A DNA stretch of 64,000 bases from Alisma plantago-aquatica. Taxonomy: Eukaryota; Streptophyta; Magnoliopsida; Alismatales; Alismataceae. The stretch covers positions 964,500,281 to 964,564,280 of the forward strand of contig OY856412.1 in assembly GCA_963693085.1 (NCBI GenBank). The letters run 5' to 3'. Below the pieces are notes generated by a model. The model made no database searches. It saw only the letters and a list, made by a program, of their open reading frames with translations, and was not told the origin of the DNA. Below are positions 22,803 through 33,600 of the stretch, one piece after another (within the stretch, counting starts at the first letter, position 1; every line of letters starts with the position of its first letter). A program made the position numbers and the translations under genes.

Positions 22803-24500
22803 ATGCCACCTCGTGTAGATGGCAGTCTTACTGGGGACGATCGAAATGTAAGAGTTTAACACGACCCACCTCCACTGAGACAGATGAAGAGAGAGATGAC
22901 CATCACTCAAATGGTCATCACTGTGAGGAAGAACAACGTAAGGAAGAACGACATCACAATCTCCGTAGAAGGCATCATCACAATCACCGTGAAAATGAAT
23001 GTGAACGTGATGACCAGAATAGTGATAGTGAAGACGATGAAGAAGGAAAAACTCTTAGAGAGTTGGCCGCGACTAGACCTAATGAGTCCAGATGCTCAAT
23101 TATCATCATGCACTTCAATGCAGCAAATTTTGAGTTGAACCCGGCTATAATCTCGATGATCCAGAACAAGCCTTTCTGTGGGAATTCAAGGAGCAAAAAA
23201 TCTGAGCCATCATCTCGATGCCTTCAAAAACATTTGTTATGCCATCAAGATGAAGGGAGTGCCCAAGAAGTGATATATTGCAAAGGATTTAATTTTTTCC
23301 TTGAAGATAAAGAACTATCATGGTACCTCAACTTGCCCCACCAGTCCATAGATGGATGCATACCCCTTGCAGATGCTTTTGTCACTAAATTTTATCCCAC
23401 TGAGAGAACTATACGTAATATGTAAAAGATCACTTCTTTTGTGCAAAAACTGGGAGAGAACCTTCACGAGGCATGGGAATGCTTTCAAAAATACCAGAGA
23501 GATTATCCCCACCATAACTATCATAAGAGAACCCTGGTGACCACTTTTTACAACGGGCTAACTCCCACCGAAAGAACTTTGCTGAATCCAGCCACCAGAA
23601 GTGACTTTCTTGGAAAGAAATTGAGCAGAACCATGAAGATAATTGATAACATGGTTGCATTGCAAGCAAGAATGGATTATGAGAGAAATGATAGAAGATC
23701 AGCCAAGAAGGAAGGAACTAAAGGACCATCAATCAAAGCCAAAGCTTTGGAGACTATTATAGCTCAGATTCAGAAAATCGCTACCGATATCAAATAATTA
23801 AAAGACACTGGGGGCAAGGGTAAGAAACACATGAAGAAAGTCATGAAATGCATTACATGCGTAGAAGGAGGGCATGGAGCTGACAACAATATCTGTACAT
23901 GGTCAGAAGAGAGAGTGAAGAAAGTGAAAGCAAAGAAGAAATAGAGAATGTCTCCTATGTCAATTTCAAATGACCAAATCATCTTGGGTTTAACTACGGC
24001 AACAAAAATCTGCTAAAAATACTCATCAACTGAGTAATTCATCTAAACCGCCTCTAGGATTCAAGAATAAAGGAGGATCGAGTCAATATACTAGAACTAC
24101 TAATTATTAGATGAACAAAAATAGCTACCTGATTCAAAATAAAAATGTGATTCGACAGGGCCAAGGACAAGGCCATGGGTCAAGCCAAGCCAAAGATAGC
24201 AACCAAACTGACATGATTGCTCAATTGTTCAACTTCACAAAAAGGCAAGCTTTGATAAACGACCAACTTTCTCAAAGTGCTATCACCAATTCATGAGTGT
24301 TAACTACAATGTAAACTCATATGGAAGACATGCAAACCCACCAAAGGCAAATTGATCAACAGCTCGCACAACTAGTTGCACTTATGAAAAACCCTTCAGG
24401 GAAGATCCCATCAAATACGGAGACTGCAAAAATGGCCACTCTCTGATCAGAGAGAATGTTGTAAGATCCTAACACTAAAAACATCAAAGAAAGAGGAAGT
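22803..24500 (+). pseudogene. Athila-type Gag with frameshifts and stops
   Basis: The likely start is the ATG at 22803 (MPPRVDGSLTGDDRN). From about 22866 the reading shifts by one frame into an Asp/Glu/Arg/His-rich stretch, then the capsid signature: LRELAATRP, MHFNAANFELNPAIISMI, LPHQSIDGCIPLADAFVTKF, LHEAWECFQKYQRDYPHHN, LVTTFYNGLTPTERTLLNPA. The segment at about 23190-23268 is out of phase (HHLDAFKNICYAIKMKGV in another frame), so there are two compensating shifts. TAA at 23423 and TAA at 23795 interrupt it. A Cys/His cluster (CITCVEGGH) near 23850 is a degenerate zinc knuckle. The stretch 24000-24500 is the linker (QLAQLVALMKNPSGKIPSNT) typical of Athila before the protease. Confidence 0.88.
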
Positions 24501-24506
24501 CGTTGT

Positions 24507-25288
24507 ATGCAACAATCTAAAAAAGATATTACAACAAAAGAGTCTAAGGGGCAAGAGTCAGATGTCGGTGGCAGAGAAGAAGGGAGTCACAAAAAGAAGG
24601 AGGAAGAGGCAAAGAACTCAGATCTTATAGGAGACGTACTTTCAAAGAAAAATCCCTATTTCCCAAGAGTTCCCTTTACCTACAAACTGATCAAGACACA
24701 TTTAAAGAAGAGGTACGAAAGGTTTATGGAAGTTGTAAAGAAACTACACTTGGATGTCCCATTTCTTGACGCATTTGAAGAAATACTGACATATGCAAAA
24801 TTCTTTAAGAACCTAATCACAAAGAGAAGGAGAGGAGACCATATCAAAATTGTGCAATTAGAGAAAATTCCAGCACCTTTGTTCAAGCTGAGTTACCAAC
24901 TAAGAAGAGGGATCTTGGGGCATGCGACATACCCTTCTGTGTTAGAGACAATGTGGAAAGGAAGGGATTAGCCGATTTGTGAGTGAGCATTAGTCTTATG
25001 CCCTTGACTCTAGCATAAATGCTTGAATTGATGAACATGGTGAAGACAGGCATGAGAATCAAATTAGCTTACCACACCTTTATAAGACTTGTAGGAATAG
25101 TCGAGCATGTTCCAATACGGGTCGGGCGTTTCTTCATACCATGCGACATAGTAGTGATAGACACAGTCGAGGACTCTAAGTGTCCAATGATATTTGTGAG
25201 ACCTTTTCTCGCAACTAGAAGAGCTCTGATAGATTTAGCGGAAGGAATCATTACCTTACACATAGGGGATGATCACATCGATTTCTGA
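24507..25288 (+). pseudogene. Athila-type aspartic protease region
   Basis: The upstream half (24680-24830) matches the Athila pre-protease block (FMEVVKKLHLDVPFLDAFEE, YAKFFKNLITKRR). The protease itself is split by a frameshift near 24970. The active-site region reads D-L-stop-V-S-I-S-L-M-P around 24970-25005, that is, the D-L-G-A-S motif with Gly replaced by TGA. The C-terminal half 25019-25288 is open: RFFIPCDIVVIDTVED and CPMIFVRPFLATRRALIDL, the IILGRPFL equivalent. Inactive in this copy. It is in the same frame as the following RT. Confidence 0.88.
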
Positions 25289-25678
25289 GTACAAGACGCT
25301 ATCAGGGGACTGTCTCTCTCTGAGTCAGTCTAGTTCATTGATAGCTACAATCAATATTGTGAATAGGTGTAAGACAACAAAGATATTGTTGATCCCTCAT
25401 GCGAGCCTTGAATAGTCAAGACCCCACAGTGGAAGACCCCGAGGTTGTATAAATATTGGATTACCTGGATCAACCTAAAGAAGAATTCAGTGATGATGAA
25501 GAGAAGTCGAGACTGTAAAGTATGCTTTTCTTGAGCAAACACCTGAGGAGAAGAGAGCACCAAAATCAAAGCCAGAATTGAAACCACTTCCAGAGGGGAT
25601 AAAATATGAATTCTTAGATAAAAAAGAGAGGAATCCTGTGATCGTTAATGCCAACTTGACCGATACCATCTAGAAAGG

Positions 25679-26728
25679 TTGCTAAAGGAGCTAAGGCTAC
25701 ATAGAAAGGATATAGGGTATTTTGTAGTAGACATCAGAGGCCTTAGCCCTACCCTATGCATGCACAAAATACATCTCATAGAAATAGCTAAGCCTTTAGC
25801 TCAACCACAGAAGAAGTTGAACCAAATGCTAAAGGAAGTTGTAAACAAGGAAGTTATTAAGCTGCGGGATGTCCAGATCATTTACCCAATAAGTGACAGT
25901 AACTGGGTAAGCCCTATCCATGTGATGTCTGGGAAGGGTAGAATGACTATGATAAGAGGAGAGGATGGAGATGAAGTAGCGACAAGAATGTTAACGGGTT
26001 GGCATATGTGCATTGACTATCACGAGCTGAATGATGCTACCAAAAAGGATCAGTTCCCACTGCCATTTATAGATCAAGTTTTAGAAAGATTATCTCACCA
26101 TGATTACTTCTATTTTATGGATGGATATTTGAGATTCTATCAAGTATCGATTCATCCCGATGATCAGGAAAAGACAACTTTCAGCTGCATTTATGGTACT
26201 TATGCTTTCAGAAGGATGTCGTTCGGATTGTGTAACGCACCAACAACTTTCCAGCACTGCATGATATCTATGTTTTCAAAATTTTTGGAAGACACAGTAG
26301 AAGTCTTCATGGATGACTTCTCTATCTATGGAATATATTTTAAAGCATGTCTAAGAAACCTATCTTTAGTGCTGCAACGCTGTGAAGAAAAATATCTTGT
26401 CCTGAACTGGAAGAGATGTCATTTTTTGGTCCAAGACGGTATCATCTTAGGCCATAAGGTTTCCAAGAAAGGAATCAAAGTGGACCTAAGTAAGATCGAA
26501 GCCATATCCAAGCTTTTTCCACTTAAATCCATTACAAGAGTACAAAGTTTCTTAGGGCATGCAAGGTATTATAGAATATTTATAAAAGACTTCTCTAAGA
26601 TTGTCAAACCCCTTTCAAATCTCCTGATTAAATATGTTGAGTTTGAATTCACCAGTGAATATTTAGACGTCTTCCATACCCTTAAAAGGGAATTAACAAC
26701 AACACTGATTCTACATGTACCTGATTAG
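25679..26728 (+). pseudogene. Athila-type reverse transcriptase
   Basis: The longest intact open frame of the element (349 codons). It contains MCIDYHELNDATKKDQFPLP, FYFMDGYLRFYQVSIHP (first catalytic Asp), FRRMSFGLCNAPTTFQ, the catalytic box VFMDDFSIYG, ILGHKVSKKGIKVD and FLGHARYYRIFIKDFSKI. These are all expected blocks in order, and FMDD is the usual Athila form. It ends at a TAG (26726-26728) before RNase H. The domain itself is uninterrupted, although protease and integrase are broken. Confidence 0.95.
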
Positions 26729-27101
26729 GAGTTACCTTTTGAAATTATGTGTGATGCCAGTGATTTTACCATTGGTGTCGTCCTAGGACAAAAGAAGGAT
26801 AAGAGACACCATGTGATTTGCTACGTTGTTTGAACATCGAATGAAAACTAAGTAAACTACACCACCACTAAAAAGGAAATGCTAGTGATCATATTTTCCT
26901 TTGATAAGTTCAGATCATATCTGATAGGGTCGAAAGTAAAAGTGTACACCGATCATGGATCTATATAGTATCTCATGCAGAAGACGGACACAAAGCCGAG
27001 ACTCTTGCGATGGGCCTTATTACTTTAAGAGTGTGACTATGAGATCATAGATAAAAAAGGAAAAGAAAATGTGATTGCAGACCACTTGTCGAGGTTTTGA
27101 T
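26729..27101 (+). pseudogene. Athila-type RNase H
   Basis: Same frame as RT. MCDASDFTIGVVLGQ carries the first Asp, TTTKKEMLVIIFSFDKFRSY the Glu and VKVYTDHGSI the next Asp. The region ends with ENVIADHLSRF, the usual junction to integrase. Four in-frame stops interrupt it, so it is non-functional. Confidence 0.9.
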
Positions 27102-28514
27102 GAAGAAAATCAATTGTCGGTAAATGACAATTATGTCGATGAAGCTCTTTTGATGGCCCAATCGGATGAACAGAGCATGCCTTGGTTTGTGGATATTCGC
27201 CATTATCTAGCTTGTGGGCAACTTCCACCTGAGTTCTCCTATAATCAGAAGAAGCTATTATCTGATCTAAAGAATTACTATTGGGACGATCCTTTGTTGT
27301 TCAAAAGATGCCCTGACAACTTATATCATCAATGTATACCCAAAGAAGAAGTGCCCCTAATTCTTAAAGAATGACATGCCTCACCTTATGGGGGCCACCA
27401 AGGAGGGGGAAAGAATAGCCACATAGGTCCTACAGTCAAGATTTTATTGGCCGGCCCTTTTTAAGGATGTTGCATCATTTGTCAAGACCTGCAAAGAATG
27501 TCAACTTACAGGAAACATCAGCCAAAGGAATGAGATGTCGATGGTAGATTGGGTGGAGGTTGAAATCATCAATGTATGGGGGATTGATTATATGGGACCT
27601 TTCCCATCATCAAAGGGGAACCAATATATACATGTAGATGTCGACTATGTCTCGAAATGGGTAGAGGATGTTTCCACACAAACATGTGACTCTAAGGTAG
27701 TAATCAAGTTGTTTGAGAAAACTATATTTCCATGATTCGGAGTGCCACATATTGTTATAAATGACGAAGGGTCTCACCTTGGGGAAAATCAATTCAAATC
27801 TCTATTAAGGAAGTATGGAGTAAGACACAAAGTTGCAATACCATACCATCCCCAAATGTCGGGACAAGTCAAGGTGTCCAACATGAAGATCAAGTAAATC
27901 CTAGAAAAGGATGTAAGTCATACAAGGAAAGATTGGGCTATGAAACTCGACGATGAACTATGGGCTTACCAAAAGGCATATAAGACACCTATAGGCACAA
28001 CACCCTATAGGTTAATTTATGGAAAGTCTTGTCATCTGTCTATCAAACTAGAGCACAAAGCCCTGTGGGCTATCAAATTTTTGAACATGGACCTCGATAA
28101 GGCTGGGAAGAATAGATTTCTCTAACTCCAGGACTTGAAGAGTTGAGTCTGTACGCTTATGAGAACACAAGGATTTAAAAGCAGAGAACAAATGTATGGC
28201 ATGACGCCCATCTGAAGAGAAAGGACGTTCATGAAGGAGATAAGGTCCTTTTATTCAACTCAAGTATCAGGTTGTTCCCTGAAATGCTGAGAACAAGATG
28301 GTCTTGCCCCTTTTCTGTCATAAAAATATACATGTCAGGGATGATGGAGATAACTAGAGACAAGACATGCACCTTCAAGGTGAATGGGCAAAGGGTGAAA
28401 AGATATTATGAAGATCAAGCTTTTGTGAGAAGGACGAAACTAAGTTTGGGGGAACCCAACCCTCTAGAAGATGAAACAAATGAGGAAGTATCGGCACCAG
28501 ATGAAGGAGAATGA
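27102..28514 (+). pseudogene. Athila-type integrase
   Basis: A zinc domain with HASPYGGHQGG and CKECQ is followed by the core: [16 protein letters not shown] (first Asp), [15 protein letters not shown] (second Asp), and [13 protein letters not shown], in which the usual catalytic Glu of the GQ.E motif appears as Val. The C-terminal part has RTRWSCPFSV and FKVNGQRVKRYY, as in Athila integrases. The frame shifts several times (27374, 27535) and stops occur at 27735, 27895 and 28125. It has no chromodomain, as expected for this lineage. Confidence 0.9.
28442..28454 (+). promoter_or_regulatory. Polypurine-tract-like motif at the end of integrase
   Basis: AAGTTTGGGGGAA near the end of the integrase frame. 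It is almost identical to the motifs at 34713-34726 and at the real 3' tract (59810-59823). It may be a second plus-strand priming site or a coincidence of coding sequence. Confidence 0.4.
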
Positions 28515-28794
28515 AGTCAGATGAGAGAGAAAGTCAAGCTAAAGACTTCTAAACAAGCACTTCTTGGGAGGCAACCTAAGTTTTTGCTACTTTCTTTAAT
28601 TCATATTTTCTTTATCTCATGCTTTAGTCTATGAGCCATGTACCACTCACCGTTTTAATATTTTGAGTTTTTGCACCTAGTAGAGGTATCATTTTAGTAT
28701 GTATATTAATCTCTTCTCACAAAAAAAAAGTTTAATTGAAAATTAAGAATCCTAATTTTAGTTAGTTGATTTTTTTTAACATAGTTTCAAGAGC
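28515..28794 (+). other. Spacer after pol
   Basis: AT-rich non-coding DNA. It begins with a segment containing TTGGGAGGCAACC, a phrase commonly found just after pol in Athila-like elements. No ORF of note. Confidence 0.6.
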
Positions 28795-28936
28795 GCCGCA
28801 GTCGCAGCGTCTGCCGCGGTCATGGTACCTTATTTATGCGCCTTAGAACTACGATCGCGGCAAGCGCGAGAGAGCATTTGACTGCGGTCACGGCAGTCTA
28901 TCCTGCTGCGGTCGCGGTCGTTGAAGGGTATATAAG
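28795..28936 (+). promoter_or_regulatory. Candidate internal promoter: GCGGTCGCGG cluster and TATA box
   Basis: A GC-rich patch in AT-rich surroundings carries variants of GCGGTCGCGG (CGCAGTCGCAG, TGCCGCGGTCATGG, CTGCGGTCACGG, TGCTGCGGTCGCGG) and is followed by TATATAAG at 28929-28936. The same type of motif cluster precedes the LTR TATA box. Downstream is a pyrimidine-rich leader (TTCTTCTTTCTC-like, 28960-28982) typical of plant 5' ends. Together these suggest a separate promoter for the accessory ORF; this is inferred, not shown. Confidence 0.5.
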
Positions 28937-29151
28937 CTAAACCCTTCCAACATTAGGGTTCTTCTTTCTCTTTTCTCTCTCTGTGATTCTCGAACGTTGG
29001 AAGAAACTGAATGAACTTACAAGACACAAGTGAACGATACAACAAACGAACAAGCGATAGACCCTTGCCAGAGGATTCGCACCCTCACCGCAACAACACT
29101 CCTCCGCCGCTACCTCTTTCATCGGTATTTTGAATCGCTAATCTAGCTAAG

Positions 29152-29871
29152 GTACTTATTGGATGTTTCCTCTGGGTCACTGTCGTTCCGATTTCTCAAA
29201 ACTTATAAGTTTCATTACCTCTTTCGAGTATACAAGATCCTATCTTCTTTGAATTCATTTGGCTTATTTTTTGCTGCGACGACCACCAAGATCTTATCTT
29301 CTCTATTTGACGGAGTTCGTCAGAATTTGATAGTGCTTTTCCCCTTATTCACGGCTACTCCGGTGTTTTTCGGCCTAGGTTTTGGGCTTAATCTGGTGCT
29401 TTTACTCGCACGCTCCCGGTGATTTCGTCGTTGATCAATTAGATTTCAAGCAGGAACACCCACCGCGACCGCCATGGTTGCGATCAAGTAGGGACCTTCC
29501 TGGCCACAGTCATGGCATCATTGGTATCTTTGGTCATATCCGCAGACCTCTTTTGTGTGAAGTTCTCTTAACATGGTCAAACAACGACTGTGGTCGCAGT
29601 ATGGCTTTTGCTTACTAATCACCTACCACAGTTGCAGAGGGCTTTATGCCACAGTCGCAGCATGTCTCTTGCTTGCTAATCTCTTAGTTCTGTGGTGCTG
29701 CAGTTGCGACATCCTCCTCGACCGCGATACTATTCTCTATCAAAGATGCGGTCGTGGCACTTTGTGCATTGCAAACAGATTAAAAGAATAATGATGAATT
29801 AAATGGTAATGCATTAAATAAAATATAAAATACAATTATGCTAACAACGAGTTTAATGTTGAAACTTTCAG
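29152..29871 (+). other. Candidate leader intron of the accessory ORF (720 bp)
   Basis: The donor GCTAAG|GTACTT lies at 29151/29152 and the acceptor GAAACTTTCAG ends at 29871, one base before the accessory ATG. A branch-point match CTAAC lies at 29841-29845, 26-30 bases upstream of the acceptor. The interval contains no convincing ORF and has further GCGGTCG/CAGTCGCAG-like motifs at 29455-29765. An alternative donor is GTATTT at 29125. Confidence 0.5.
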
Positions 29872-29872
29872 A

Positions 29873-32383
29873 ATGTCAACTTCAAATGAGGATACATTGA
29901 TGAAGAAGGCAACTTCATTGAAGGATGTAGAGGAAATCTTAGAGAAGATAACCAACAAACTGAGGGATAATCCGAACCTCTCCCCAACAAAAAGGTTTCA
30001 GTTGCAACTCATGAAGAAGAAGTATGAGTATATTTTGGCCCACAAGATGTCAGAAGAGTCTGAGGAGTCCCAAGAGACATCACAAATAGAAGCTTCTGAG
30101 TACCAGCCTCCTGAGGTCAAGCTAAAGAAGCTAGAGAAGAGGAAATATGAAGCCAAAGAGGTGAAGAGTGGTAAGTAGAGGAAAGTTACCGCCGTGGAGA
30201 AATTAAAGGGGCAGGAAAAAGAAGCAGCCCCTGAGGGGGGCAATGAGGATGAATAGGAGGCCCTTAGTAAGTCGGTGTCGATGTTCGTACCTAGAGATCA
30301 AACACACTGATCACAGTTTGACTGGGTACTACAAACAAAGTGATTCAAACCGACGTGATATCTAGACGTCGAGGACTTCAAGAAGATGGGGATCTATGAC
30401 AAGGTGATCAACTTCGTGGAAGGTGCAAATCTACGCACCATGTATAGCTCAGAAGCTCCCTCCCTAACTCAATTGATGGTGGATTTCATGTCATCATTAG
30501 AAAAGCTCCCCATCCGTGACTTCAAACTAGAAGTGAGAATAGGAGGGAAGTCTCATATGATTACTAAGACAATGCTAAATATGATATTCACCAGAACAAC
30601 TAAATAATTATAAGCATGCTCATCTACACCAGGAGAAAAAGATTATGTTGGATACATTAGTCATAGGATGTGGGAGAAGCTAATCAGAGAATACGAGCAT
30701 AACTAGAAGAACTCAAAGGTGACTCTCATCACCTCATGCTTCATCTGAGTGATGTAGAAAGTAACAGCCAACACAGTCTTCACTAGATCGGAAACTGGAG
30801 GAGTAACTAAAGGGAACCTATTTCTAATATGGTCCATGCTCAACAAGAAGTCGGTAAACATATGAAGACTACTAATTGAAAGGCTATCAGCCGCAGTGGA
30901 AGGGAAAGAAAAGAAGACAAAGGAATTCTGTATGGGAAGCCAGATAACCAAAATAGCTTATCACTTCATGGATGCGGATATGTTGATGAAGTACAAGAAA
31001 ACCAAGGGACATACAAAGATTGACATAAAGTCCCTCATCAGCACATGTATTCTGGCACAGAAAGACAACAAACTTATATACAAATAAAGTTTCTCCAAGA
31101 CACTTCTTCCCCTCCCAAAGATGGCTTACTATGATGCCCACAAGTTGTGGCCCACCCAAGAGGATGTAGATAAGATGTACTCGGGGGCCATCAATACTTC
31201 TGCAGACCCATCACCAACTATTGGCGAGAAGGATTTAAGGGATAAGACTACAAAAATGGAAATGAAGAAGAAGAAAATGGCAAATAAGTCCACCGCCACG
31301 AATCTACCCTCACCACACATTCTAGTGGAGATGGTGGTAAATGAGGGAGACCAACCTGAGGTGGAAATAAATGAAGGAGGCGACCAGGCACATCTCGAAG
31401 CCATCGTTAGGGAACAACATTTAGAGGATGAGTAAGAAAACAATCAAGCATGCAAGGACCTTAAGGTTGCGTCCGACTCCGTGATCCCAGAAGTGATTCT
31501 ACAAGTACCAAAGCAACCAGAGGCGATCACTTCTACTCCAGCAACTCACATTGATCCTACGCGAAACAAGATAGCTCCACAACTCAAGGAGCCCCTAACA
31601 TCTACAACACCATCAACAATGCCCACAGAGTAGCAACACCAACACCCACAAACGTTTGGTGATGTATTAGGAAACAAGTTTGATGTCATGTGGCTACACA
31701 TGCAGCATACTACTAAAATTAAATTAAACATTACCTTTAGCCTATGTACACTAACTACGTAGGTATAAAGTTTAAATGCGAGAATTGAGGCACTCCCACA
31801 GTTCATGCAAGGGGTCATCAACACCCAGAATGCGATGATGGGAGCTTTAAAGAATCTAACTGAGGAAATGGCAGACCTCAGAAAGGAATGAGATTCTATG
31901 AGAGAAGACAAAGAGATGATGTGAAATGGGTATGAGGAAGTGTTAGATGACCTAAAGAAGGAACGTCAGTGCTTAGATGAAGAACTCTGACAACTGGATG
32001 TTGAACGCCAGGAAATAGACAGTTGATGCTAGAGAAAGAAGGTGAAGCATCTAACCAGCCCTTCCACATCACAAGCTTCCTCAAGCCCCTTGAGCCCAGG
32101 AAAAGATGATGATGACATGGGAGGGATAGGTGTAGGAACAACTTCAAAGGATGAGAGTGCCAATGTGAAGACCACCCCAAGGATGGAACCACCTGTAAAA
32201 GAAGAACTGCCATAGTTAGAACCTCATCAGGGCACCGAGACAAAGAAAACAAATGCAATATCAAAGATGTTCGACTTAAACAACATCCCAGAAGAGGATA
32301 AGGATGAATATGAAGAACCTCGACAAGTCGTCATCACTGGAGATGAAAGCACTACAATAGAAGATCTCAATCATGAGAAATAA
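29873..32383 (+). pseudogene. Accessory ORF, N-terminal part: plant-transposon-protein-like domain, coiled coil
   Basis: One frame from the ATG at 29873 to TAA at 32381 (about 836 codons) with many in-frame stops, the first at 30176. Residues 1-100 are charged and helical (Lys/Glu-rich). Around 30360-31090 the sequence follows the pattern of the putative plant transposon protein/Athila ORF domains: VEDFKKMGIYDKV, APSLTQLMVDFMSSL, KLEVRIGGKSHMITKTMLNMIF, then FCMGSQITKIAYHFMDADML. About 31790-32040 is heptad-like (ADLRKE, VLDDLKKERQCLDEEL) and probably a coiled coil. A Ser/Pro-rich part and the motif FDLNNIPEE follow. The function in the element is unknown. A one-base shift near 32380 leads into the Ulp1-like region, so both were probably one protein. 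Confidence 0.65.
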
Positions 32384-33600
32384 GAGATATCAACAAGTTA
32401 TTGGATGACATGACATTCGGGATGGATATCTACAATGACTTCTTCAAAAAACCAGTGCAGTACGAGCAACATGATTCACTTTATGATAGAAAAATAGTTG
32501 TGACGTTAGCCGTGCTCAACTCTGTAGAATTAGAGCAACCATCAGAGGAGAACCAACCAATAAAAGACTTAACTACCGAGATATCCATGAACACTGAAAG
32601 CAAGGTGAGAACCCAAACACCGATGGAAACCAGGGTACAACCTTCCACTACAGAAGCACCATCCACAGCAATGCAGATAGCAGGAGACGGTACCTCAAAA
32701 GATGAAGAATGTGGGCTCACCTCTTTCTTCACTAATGAGACAGTCAGAAAGAGGAGTGCACCAGTCCATGATGTACCTTTAGGTGTTTCTCCTCCTCCAC
32801 CCTGCAAGATGGCGGGTATGTACATGACAACATTATCAAGAATCACATGCAGAGATGTCCATATCCTAGCAGACATACTAGACGACAACCTTCTGGGCAC
32901 TGATATTCTCTATCACAACACGGGAAGGTTGCTTAACCAGAATCATTTTAGAGGGATCTTTCTAAAACGAGCATCAATACATAAGAAGTTGTTCAAAGTA
33001 CTCTGTGCAACTCTGCTTAAAGAATTTCTATATCTCAACCAAATGCAATCCGTATTCAATGGCACCAAACATCTAACAGGTCTTATGTTCGATAAAAATG
33101 ACAAAGTTATTGATGTAAATGAGCTACAACGTGCAGTGAGTAGGGAAGAGATGAAATTGGTAGCCCTGCCCATATGGATTGTAAAGCACTGCGCATTGAT
33201 TGTCGTCAACCTATACGAGAGACAGACAACATTGTTCAATTATTGTGCAGCTGAATTGGACAACACCTCCTTGATCTACAAAAATAAGGAGGCAAGGGAT
33301 ATCTTAAAGGTGCCACTGCGTCTGCAATGAGCTATACAGATGGTAGACAACAGACATAAACAGATGTGGAAGTAATTCTCTATCTGTAAAAAGGTCACTC
33401 ATGAAATGGCTGGAACAGGGGACTACACCTTCATAGTTCTCTGAATGATGAAAGCAATCAATAAGGGAGTCCCGCTGGAAGACCTTTGCACAGAAGATCT
33501 ACATGGGTTACGTGGTGTCTATGCAAGGGAAGTTATTTATGATCGCCGCTTCTTCAACGAACCAGCGATGCCTTTAGATGCAGTACCACGACGACTTCAC
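32384..33600 (+). pseudogene. Ulp1 (C48)-like domain A, catalytic Cys apparently lost
   Basis: Frame 1, open from 32401 to 33330, with three later stops (33328 TGA, 33364-33380 region TAA, 33440s TGA). The N-terminal 130 codons are low complexity. The domain part reads VHILADILDDNLLGTDIL, IVKHCALIVVNLYERQ (the His-containing strand, like HWALIVV in Ulp1 proteases) and GTGDYTFIVL, where Ulp1 proteases have DCGxF. Here Tyr (codon 33424-33426) stands at the Cys position. The end, LRGVYAREVIYD, resembles the end of domain B (LRRVYARMLLES). It is thus a probable non-catalytic paralogue of domain B. Ulp1 enzymes cleave SUMO or SUMO-like linkages; substrate here unknown. Confidence 0.6.
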
